DNA of 64,000 bases from assembly GCF_004016505.1 (NCBI RefSeq), contig NZ_SACR01000002.1, positions 186,001-250,000 of the forward strand, given 5' to 3'. Position numbers and translations under genes: made by a program. Source of the stretch: Rubrivivax rivuli (GTDB taxonomy: Bacteria; Pseudomonadota; Gammaproteobacteria; Burkholderiales; Burkholderiaceae_C). Positions 57,590-64,000 of the stretch are shown piece after piece. The stretch's first letter is position 1, and the number at the start of each line of letters is the position of its first letter. Under the pieces are notes generated by a model. It was not told the origin of the DNA, did not search any database, and saw only the letters and a list, made by a program, of their open reading frames with translations.

Positions 57590-59494
57590 ATGCCCTCACC
57601 CACCACCCCGCCGCCGCCCAGCCCCACCGCCCTTTCGAGGCTGCTTCTCGCGGGCCTGGCTGCGCTGTGCGCCACCGCGGCACTGCAGGTCGCGGCCGCC
57701 CAGGGTCCCGCGCCGCCGCCCGGCCTGCCCGCGCTGGAAGCGGCGATCTCACGCACCTGGCAGGCCGCCGGCGTGCCCGGCGCTGCGGTGGTGGTCATCG
57801 AAGGCGGGCGCGTGGTGCTGGCGACCGGGCATGGCGTGGCCGATCTCGCGAGCGGTCGCGCCGCCACCCCGAACACGGTGTTCCGCGCCGGTTCCATCAG
57901 CAAGACCTTCACCGCGATGGCGGCGCTGGCCCTGGCGGAGGAAGGGCGCCTCTCGCTGCAGGCACCGGTGGCGACCTTGTTGCCCGAGTGGGCGCACGAC
58001 AACCGCTGGGCTGCCACCGATCCGGTGCGCCTGGTGCACTTGCTCGAGCACACGGCGGGCCTGGACGACGTGCGCTACCGGCACTACCTCCTCGACAGTG
58101 CCACCCTGCCCCTGGCCCAGGCGCTGCCGGCTTTCGGGCCCTACGCGGTTCGTTGGCGCCCGGGCAGCGGCACGGCCTACAGCAACGCCGGCCCCGTGGT
58201 GGCAGGCCGCGCGATCGAACGCGTGGCGGGCACCGACTTCGCCGCCTTCGTCACGCAGCGGTTCACGGCGCCGCTGGGCATGGCCAGCGCGCGCTGGACC
58301 CGCAGCGACGACATCGAGGTGCGACTGGCGCGAAGCTACGGCAGCGACGGCCGCACGCCTGAGCCCTTTGTCGAGACCCCCGCGCGGCCCAGCGGCTCGC
58401 TGAACATCAGCGCACGCGATCTCGCAAGGCTGCCGCAGGTGCTGCTGGGCCGCGGCGAACTCGACGGGGTGCGGGTGCTCACGCCGGCGTCGGTGGCACG
58501 CCTGGAGCAGCCCGCCACCGGCGCGACGGCCGCACAACCGGGCCTGGTCCTGGGCTGGGGCCCGGGCCTGCAGGCCGATGCCGAGGGCCGCGCGGTGTTC
58601 TACGGCCACGACGGCAGCATCGACGGCTTCGTCGCACGCTTCGCCTACGCCCCGACGCTGGGGGCGGGTTACGTGGTGATGGCCAATTCGCTGTCCGACG
58701 CACCCCTGGCCGTGGCTGCGCAGATCCGTGCCTACCTGGAGCGGAAGCTGCCGCCTCCGGCCGCCACCGGGCAGCCCGTGAGTGCCGCGGAGCGCGCGGC
58801 CTGGGCAGGCCAGTACCAGAGCCTGACGCCGCGCCAGGAACTGTTGCGCGGCCTGATAGGCCTGACCCAGTGGGAAGGCGCCGCTTTCGACGGCGACGTG
58901 CTGCGCTACGGGGGCCGGCGCTGGCTGCACCAGGGCGGCGGCGTCTTCCGCGCCGAATCCGCAGCCGCGCCCGGCCTGGTGTTCACGGCGCCAGGCCCCG
59001 AACGTGCCGAGGTGCAGGCCCACACCCGCGACGGGTCGCGCCGCCGCGTGCCGGCCTGGGAAGCGGCGCTCAAGCAAGGCAGCCTGGCGGTGGCGGCGGT
59101 GGTGCTGCCGCTGAGCCTGCCGCTGGCCCTGTGGTGGGCATGGGCCGCGTGGCGCGGGCGCCTGGGCCCCACGGGCCGCCGAGGTGCCGCCTGGGCGGCG
59201 CGCGGTCTGCCGCTGCTAGCGCTGTGGACGGCGGTGGCGGTGCCGGCGGGCGTGCTGGCACTCCTCGGCACGGCCGACCTGCAGTGGCTGGGACGCCCCA
59301 CCTTGGCGGGCTGGGCGCTGGCCGGCATCGGCGCCCTGGCGCCGCTGGTGTGGCTGCTGGGCGCCTGGGTTTGGTGGCGGTCGGCGCTACCGCGATGGCC
59401 GCGCGTGTTGGGTGGCCTGCACTTGCTGCTGGCGGCCCTGCTGCTGGGCTGGCTGGCCAGTCACGGCTGGCTCGGCATGCGCATCTGGCACTGA
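57590..59494 (+). CDS. Serine hydrolase (PF00144 type) with C-terminal membrane helices
   Basis: A 634-residue exported protein. The N-terminus has a proline-rich start and a hydrophobic segment that may be a signal peptide or anchor. The catalytic domain (about residues 45-385) has SISK with the nucleophilic serine and lysine, YSN in GTAYSNAGPV, and HDGSIDG in place of KTG. A soluble linker follows to about 490. The last 140 residues hold about four membrane segments. Class C-like hydrolases fused to membrane helices are probably peptidases or esterases acting in the periplasm; their substrate is not known. The gene is divergent from the giant adhesin operon, with about 206 bases between. 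Confidence 0.85.
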   Translation: MPSPTTPPPPSPTALSRLLLAGLAALCATAALQVAAAQGPAPPPGLPALEAAISRTWQAAGVPGAAVVVIEGGRVVLATGHGVADLASGRAATPNTVFRAGSISKTFTAMAALALAEEGRLSLQAPVATLLPEWAHDNRWAATDPVRLVHLLEHTAGLDDVRYRHYLLDSATLPLAQALPAFGPYAVRWRPGSGTAYSNAGPVVAGRAIERVAGTDFAAFVTQRFTAPLGMASARWTRSDDIEVRLARSYGSDGRTPEPFVETPARPSGSLNISARDLARLPQVLLGRGELDGVRVLTPASVARLEQPATGATAAQPGLVLGWGPGLQADAEGRAVFYGHDGSIDGFVARFAYAPTLGAGYVVMANSLSDAPLAVAAQIRAYLERKLPPPAATGQPVSAAERAAWAGQYQSLTPRQELLRGLIGLTQWEGAAFDGDVLRYGGRRWLHQGGGVFRAESAAAPGLVFTAPGPERAEVQAHTRDGSRRRVPAWEAALKQGSLAVAAVVLPLSLPLALWWAWAAWRGRLGPTGRRGAAWAARGLPLLALWTAVAVPAGVLALLGTADLQWLGRPTLAGWALAGIGALAPLVWLLGAWVWWRSALPRWPRVLGGLHLLLAALLLGWLASHGWLGMRIWH

Positions 59495-59525
59495 CGCCTC
59501 CGGCCAGGCCCGGGGCAGCCCCACT

Positions 59526-61067
59526 TCAGCCTTCAAGCTGAGGGCCAGGCTTGCCGGCCTCGACGACGTAGCGCGCCTGGGTGTGCAAAGCACTGTCGGG
59601 CAGCCGGGCATCGGCCACCGCGTGCAGCCGCACTTGCAGGCGCCCGGGCTCCAGCACGAAGCTCTGGTAGCCGCGCTGGTCGCCACGCACGTGCAGCAGG
59701 TGCGGGTTCACTGGGCGCAGCGTGTCCAGCCGGGCCTGCGGCAGGCCCAGGCTGCTGATGGAGGTGCCGACGAACTCGCTGCCGATGACCGGGGCCTTGG
59801 GGTCGTCGTAGTCGGCCTTGAGTTCGGCCACATAGTGCGCGTGCACATCACCGCCCAATGACACCAGCCCCGGCACGCGGCGCTCGGCCGCGGTGCCCAG
59901 CAGGCGGGCGCGCGTGGCAGCGTAGCCGTCCCAGCCCTCGGTCCAGTAGCGACCGCGGGTGGGGCCGGCGGGGTCGGTCCAGCTGCAGCGCGCCATCAGC
60001 GTCTGCTGCAACAGCAGGTTCCAGGGCCGGTCCAGCGCCCAGCCCTCGGCGAGCCACTGCTCTTGCGCTGCGCCCAGCAGGCTGCGGTCGCGCGCCAGCA
60101 GCGCCGGGCATTCGGCGACGTCCACCGTGTTGCTGCCGCCGCGGCCGGGGCGCGGGCAGGCCTGCGGGTCGCGGTGCTGGCGGGTGTCCAACAAATGCAG
60201 GCGCGCCAGGCGTCCCCAGTCGAGCCGGCCGGTGATGCGCATGGCGCCGCCCACCGGGCGCGCGGCCTTGGGCCAGGGCAGGAACTCCCAGTAGGCCTGG
60301 TAGGCCGCGGCGCGCTGGGCCGCGAAATCGGGTTGCAGGTCCTGGCCCTGCAGGCCGGCGTAGTCGTTGTCGACCTCGTGGTCGTCCCAGATCAAGAACC
60401 ACGGTGCGGCGGCGTGCGCAGCCTGCAGCGCGGGGTCGCTCTTGTACTGCGCATACCGCGCGCGGTAGCCGGCCAGCGTGCGCACCTTGCCGCCCTCGTG
60501 GCGGCGCGGCGCGTCGGCGGGGCTGCTGTCGCGGCCGTATTCGTAGATGTAGTCGCCAAGAAAGACCACGAGCTCGGGCGCCTCGGCCGCGGCATGGCGC
60601 CAGGCGGCGTAGTGGCCGACATCGAAACGCTGGCAGCTGGCGGTGACGAAGTGCAGGCGCTGCACGCGCGCATCGGGCGCCGGCGCGGTGCGCGTGCGGC
60701 CCACCGGGCTGCGCTGGCCCAGGGCTTCGAAGCGGTAGAAGTACCAGCGCTCGGGCTGCAAGCCGGTGGGCTCGGCGTGCACGCTGTGGGCGTCCTCGGG
60801 CACGGCGGTTTCGGTGCCGCGCGCGGCGATGCGCGTGAAGGCCTCGTCTTCGGCGATCTCCCAGCGCACCTCGGCCTGCGCGGGCAGGTCGGGGCCGGTC
60901 AGCATCGTCCACAGCACCAGGCCCCGCGGCTGCGGTTGGCCCGAGGCCACGCCCAGCGCAAAGCGCGCCGTGTCGGCGGCGCGCGCGTGGCGCACGAACA
61001 GTGGCGCGGCCACCGCAGCGGCCGTGCCGGCCAGGACCTGCTGCAGCCAATGGCGGCGGGCTGCCAT
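59526..61067 (-). CDS. phoD: Alkaline phosphatase PhoD, Tat-exported
   Basis: A 513-residue phosphodiesterase/alkaline phosphatase of the PhoD family. The signal peptide has a twin-arginine start ARRHWLQ and ends near RHARA, fitting Tat export, known for PhoD because its metal centre is loaded in the cytoplasm. Metal-binding segments are seen in VTASCQRFD, FLGDYIYEYG, WDDHEVDNDY and SLGGDVHAHY. The enzyme releases phosphate from organic phosphates outside the cytoplasm. Only two bases separate its ATG from the riboflavin synthase stop, so the two genes are cotranscribed, an unusual pairing. No Pho box could be identified. Confidence 0.93.
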   Translation of the reverse strand: MAARRHWLQQVLAGTAAAVAAPLFVRHARAADTARFALGVASGQPQPRGLVLWTMLTGPDLPAQAEVRWEIAEDEAFTRIAARGTETAVPEDAHSVHAEPTGLQPERWYFYRFEALGQRSPVGRTRTAPAPDARVQRLHFVTASCQRFDVGHYAAWRHAAAEAPELVVFLGDYIYEYGRDSSPADAPRRHEGGKVRTLAGYRARYAQYKSDPALQAAHAAAPWFLIWDDHEVDNDYAGLQGQDLQPDFAAQRAAAYQAYWEFLPWPKAARPVGGAMRITGRLDWGRLARLHLLDTRQHRDPQACPRPGRGGSNTVDVAECPALLARDRSLLGAAQEQWLAEGWALDRPWNLLLQQTLMARCSWTDPAGPTRGRYWTEGWDGYAATRARLLGTAAERRVPGLVSLGGDVHAHYVAELKADYDDPKAPVIGSEFVGTSISSLGLPQARLDTLRPVNPHLLHVRGDQRGYQSFVLEPGRLQVRLHAVADARLPDSALHTQARYVVEAGKPGPQLEG

Positions 61068-61069
61068 CG

Positions 61070-61783
61070 TCAACGCGGCAGCGCCGCCGGGCGCGCCAGG
61101 TCTTCGAGCGAGGCGCCCTGCTGGCGCAGCAGCGCCTCCAGCGCCGGCAGCAGCGGGCCCAGACGTTCGTCGATGGCAGCGCGCACGGTATCCACGAAGA
61201 CCTGCGTCTGGCGCTCGATCTCGATGTTCAGCCCCGCGCCCTCGGCCTTCTCGGCGAAGGTGGTCATGCGCAGCGTCTCGGGGATCAGCCACACCTCGAA
61301 CCAGCCGCTGCCATCGGCCGCGCGGTGGGCCTCGGCCACGGTGAGGCTGGCGCCGTTCACGGCGATGTAGCCCTTGGCGAAGACGTAGCGCATCCACGGC
61401 GCGGGCACGCCAATGCGCAGCACGCAGTTGTTCTCGGGCCGCCGCACCTGCACCACCGTGGCGAGGAAGTCGATGTGGCCGCTGAGCGGGTGGCCGCCGA
61501 TCTCGGCGCCGTCTTTCGCGGCGCGTTCCACGTTGATGCGGCTGCCCGCCTGCAGGGTGCCCAGCGTGGTGAGCGCCAGGCTCTGCTGCATCACGTCGAA
61601 GCTGGCGGCGTCGTCGCCCACGCGTTCAGTGACGGTGAGGCAAACCCCGTCCACCGAGACGCTGGCGCCGATGGCCAGCCCCTCGGTGAAGCCGGGCGGC
61701 AGTTCCAGGATGAAGCTGCGCAGCCCGGGGCGGTCGGTGATGCTGCGGACGGAGGCGATGCCTTGAACGATGCCGGTAAACAT
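61070..61783 (-). CDS. ribE: Riboflavin synthase, alpha subunit
   Basis: A 237-residue enzyme that dismutates 6,7-dimethyl-8-ribityllumazine to riboflavin. It starts with the invariant MFTGIVQG and has two lumazine-binding domains: the first to about residue 100 with SVDGVCLTV, the second with GGHPLSGHIDF and VNGASLTVAE. It resembles the E. coli type more than the short type. It has a C-terminal tail of about 30 residues beyond the usual end near QTQVFVDTV. The gene is followed within two bases by phoD. Confidence 0.94.
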   Translation of the reverse strand: MFTGIVQGIASVRSITDRPGLRSFILELPPGFTEGLAIGASVSVDGVCLTVTERVGDDAASFDVMQQSLALTTLGTLQAGSRINVERAAKDGAEIGGHPLSGHIDFLATVVQVRRPENNCVLRIGVPAPWMRYVFAKGYIAVNGASLTVAEAHRAADGSGWFEVWLIPETLRMTTFAEKAEGAGLNIEIERQTQVFVDTVRAAIDERLGPLLPALEALLRQQGASLEDLARPAALPR

Positions 61784-61822
61784 GGATGGGCAGCTTAGCA
61801 GCGCTGCCTACACTCGGTGGCC

Positions 61823-63034
61823 ATGGACGACAACGGCGCGCTGGCGCACTTCAGTCTGCTGGCCCCGCCACCGGGGTTCGCGGCCGATCCCTACCCCACC
61901 TATGCCGCACTGCGCCGCACACGCCCCGTGCACCGCCTGGGCCCCGACAGCTGGCTGCTGACACGGCACGCCGACGTCCTGGCGGCCTACCGCAGCACGC
62001 AGCTCAGCAGCGACAAGCATCGCGAGTTCGCGCCCAAGTTCGGCCCGGGCTCGCCGCTGTTCGAGCACCACACCACCAGCCTGGTGTTCAACGATCCGCC
62101 ACTGCACACCCGCGTTCGCCGCATCCTGATGGGGGCCTTGAACCAGCGCGCCATCCAGCGCATGGAAAGCGGCCTGCACGCATTGGTGGACGGCCTGCTC
62201 GACCGCCTGGCCGACAGGCCGGCGCCCGACCTCATCGAAGACTACGCAGCGCAGATCCCGGTGGAGGTGATCGGCAACCTGCTGGCCGTGCCGCACGAAG
62301 ACCGCGGCCCGCTGCGCGCCTGGAGCCTGGCCATCCTCTCGGCCCTGGAGCCCGCACCCGGCGCCGAGGTGCTGGCGCGCGGGCACGCGGCCGTCACCGA
62401 TTTCCTGGCCTACCTGCGCGGGCTGGTGGCCGACCGCCAGGCCCACCCCGGCGACCCCGACAGCGACGTGCTGACACGCCTGCTGCAGGGTGATGCAGAA
62501 GGCCGGCTGAGCGAGGCCGAGTTGCTGCACAACTGCATCTTTCTGCTCAATGCGGGCCACGAGACCACCACCAACCTCATCGGCAACGGCCTGCACGCGC
62601 TGATGACGCACCGCCACGCCTTCGAGCAACTGCACGCCGAGCCCGGCCTCATCCAGGGCGCCGTCGAGGAACTGCTGCGCTTCGAGAGCCCCTTGCAGCT
62701 CAACAACCGTCTCGTGACCGCGCCGCTGGAGTTGGGCGGCGAGTTGCTGCCGCCGGGCAGCTTCCTCACGCTGGGCATCGGCGCGGCCAATCGCGACCCG
62801 GCCGTGTTCGCCGAACCCGACCGGCTCGACCTGCTGCGCAAGCCGAACAACCACCTCGCCTTCGGCCAGGGCGCCCATGCCTGTTCGGGCATGAACGTGG
62901 CGCGGCTGGAAGGCCGCATCGCGATCCTGAAGCTGATCCAGCGCTACCCGCGGCTCGAACCCGCCGGCCCGCCCGAACGCGACCTGCGCCTGCGTTTCCG
63001 CGGCTTCCGCCACCTGCCGGTGCGTCTGGGCTGA
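61823..63034 (+). CDS. Cytochrome P450
   Basis: A 403-residue soluble bacterial P450, a normal length. The I-helix oxygen-binding motif is NAGHETTTN, the K-helix ExxR is EELLRF, and the haem-ligand loop is FGQGAHACSG with the cysteine that binds the haem iron. It would hydroxylate or otherwise oxidise a small hydrophobic substrate with electrons from a ferredoxin or flavodoxin system. No redox partner gene is near, so partners must be encoded elsewhere. The ATG at 61823 is used; a GTG two codons upstream is possible. The gene is divergent from ribE and followed after two bases by the alkylation repair gene. Confidence 0.94.
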   Translation: MDDNGALAHFSLLAPPPGFAADPYPTYAALRRTRPVHRLGPDSWLLTRHADVLAAYRSTQLSSDKHREFAPKFGPGSPLFEHHTTSLVFNDPPLHTRVRRILMGALNQRAIQRMESGLHALVDGLLDRLADRPAPDLIEDYAAQIPVEVIGNLLAVPHEDRGPLRAWSLAILSALEPAPGAEVLARGHAAVTDFLAYLRGLVADRQAHPGDPDSDVLTRLLQGDAEGRLSEAELLHNCIFLLNAGHETTTNLIGNGLHALMTHRHAFEQLHAEPGLIQGAVEELLRFESPLQLNNRLVTAPLELGGELLPPGSFLTLGIGAANRDPAVFAEPDRLDLLRKPNNHLAFGQGAHACSGMNVARLEGRIAILKLIQRYPRLEPAGPPERDLRLRFRGFRHLPVRLG

Positions 63035-63036
63035 GC

Positions 63037-64000
63037 ATGGAACCCTTCAAGAACCTGCTCAACCCGGCCCTGGTGGCCGAGGCCGGGGCACGGCTGCGGC
63101 GCCATGCGCCCCGCTTCGATGCCGAGGCTTTCACCGCACAGGCCTGCGCCGGCCTGGAAGCGCTGGAGATGAAGGCCCGCGCGCTGCAGATCTGCGCCGC
63201 GCTGGAAGCCACGCTGCCGGCGGATTTCGACGCGGCGGCCGGCCTCCTCGAGCAAAGCCTGGCGCCCCCCACCGCGCCTGGCGAGATCTCGGCCGCCCCC
63301 GGGCTGCACGAAGGCCTGCGCGGCTGGATCCTGTGGCCCGTGGGCGAGTACATCGCACGGCGCGGCCAGCGGCAGCCCGAGCGTGCGATGGCCGCGCTGC
63401 ACGCGCTCACGCAGCGCTTCACGGCCGAGTTCGCCATCCGGCCCTTCATCGTGCAGCACCCGGCGCTGGCCTTTGCCACGCTGCAGCGCTGGGTGGCCGA
63501 CCCCAGCGAGCACGTGCGGCGCCTGGTCAGCGAAGGCAGCCGCCCACGCCTGCCCTGGGGCCAGCGCCTGCACGCGCTGGTGGCCGACCCCAGCCCCTCG
63601 CTGCCGCTGCTGCGCACCTTGCAAGACGACCCCAGCGCCTATGTGCGGCGCAGCGTGGCCAACCACCTCAACGACATCGCCAAAGACCACCCCGGGCTGG
63701 TGGCCGCCTGGCTGGAAGCCCACCTGCCCGGTGCGCCCGCCCCGCGCCGGGCGCTGCTGCGCCATGCCAGCCGCACGCTGGTGAAGCAGGGTCACGCGCC
63801 CACGTTGCAGGCCTGGGGCCTGGCACCGGGCTTCGACGGCCAGGCGCGCCTGCGCGTGAGCCCGGCCCACGTGGTGCTGGGTGGCGCGGTGACCATCCGC
63901 TTGACGCTGCAGTCCAAGGCCCCGCAGCCACAAACGCTGGTGGTGGACTACGCCGTGCACCACGTCAAGGCCGACGGCAGCCTCAGCCCCAAGGTCTTCA
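63037..64000 (+). CDS. DNA alkylation repair (HEAT-like) protein, 5' part
   Basis: The frame is open from the ATG at 63037 to the window edge (321 codons, no stop), so the end lies outside. The sequence has SEGSRPRLPWGQRL and DDPSAYVRRSVANHLNDIAKDHP, landmarks of the AlkC/AlkD-type HEAT-repeat DNA glycosylase family that excises alkylated bases. A region starting after about residue 275 looks like an added Ig-like or beta-rich domain (ARLRVSPAHVVLGGAVTIRLTL), found at the end of some members. It lies two bases after the P450 gene and is probably cotranscribed. Confidence 0.85.
   Translation, partial: MEPFKNLLNPALVAEAGARLRRHAPRFDAEAFTAQACAGLEALEMKARALQICAALEATLPADFDAAAGLLEQSLAPPTAPGEISAAPGLHEGLRGWILWPVGEYIARRGQRQPERAMAALHALTQRFTAEFAIRPFIVQHPALAFATLQRWVADPSEHVRRLVSEGSRPRLPWGQRLHALVADPSPSLPLLRTLQDDPSAYVRRSVANHLNDIAKDHPGLVAAWLEAHLPGAPAPRRALLRHASRTLVKQGHAPTLQAWGLAPGFDGQARLRVSPAHVVLGGAVTIRLTLQSKAPQPQTLVVDYAVHHVKADGSLSPKVF

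Overview
The window is very GC-rich, almost fully coding DNA from a Gram-negative bacterium. The protein set (type-67K SppA, BMP-family purine uptake with XdhABC, TolC- and OmpA-type envelope proteins, a Burkholderiales-style porin ending in Arg-His-Arg-Phe) and two sigma-28-like promoters suggest a flagellated betaproteobacterium of the order Burkholderiales (Rubrivivax/Leptothrix/Ideonella-like). Species cannot be fixed from sequence alone. I saw no tRNA, rRNA, CRISPR array, transposase or phage gene.

Left part (1-9.3 kb): the 3' end of an ABC ATPase gene with its overlapping membrane partner, a penicillin-binding-protein-like serine hydrolase and a thiolase (minus strand), an unrecognised two-TM protein, a MoxR AAA+ ATPase coupled to an HExxH/VWA protein, and a secreted M43-type metalloprotease.

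Purine region (9.4-22.1 kb): xdhA-xdhB-xdhC run leftward with overlapping ends. A divergent rightward group starts with guanine deaminase and continues with a porin and a BMP-type ABC importer (ATPase, two permeases, lipoprotein). Together they would take up purines or nucleosides, deaminate guanine to xanthine and oxidise it to urate. A 553-bp gap between the two permease genes holds two head-to-head palindromic elements.

Giant repeat gene (22.1-35.5 kb): after a strong terminator and two sigma-28-like promoters lies a 4312-residue protein made of about 510 tandem octapeptides, capped by a domain with four DxNxDG-like calcium loops. It ends at strong hairpins opposite an orphan tungstate-binding protein gene. 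This is the most unusual object in the window.

Envelope region (36.4-57.4 kb): a minus-strand group (TolC-family channel, methyltransferase, DUF4422 glycosyltransferase-like protein, UDP-galactopyranose mutase), an AEC transporter, SppA, and a three-gene overlapping operon encoding a 3064-residue DUF11/SdrD-B surface protein (TTG start), a large outer-membrane barrel and an OmpA-like protein.

Right end (57.6-64 kb): a serine hydrolase with C-terminal membrane helices, a PhoD phosphatase coupled to riboflavin synthase, a cytochrome P450, and the start of a DNA alkylation repair protein that runs off the window.
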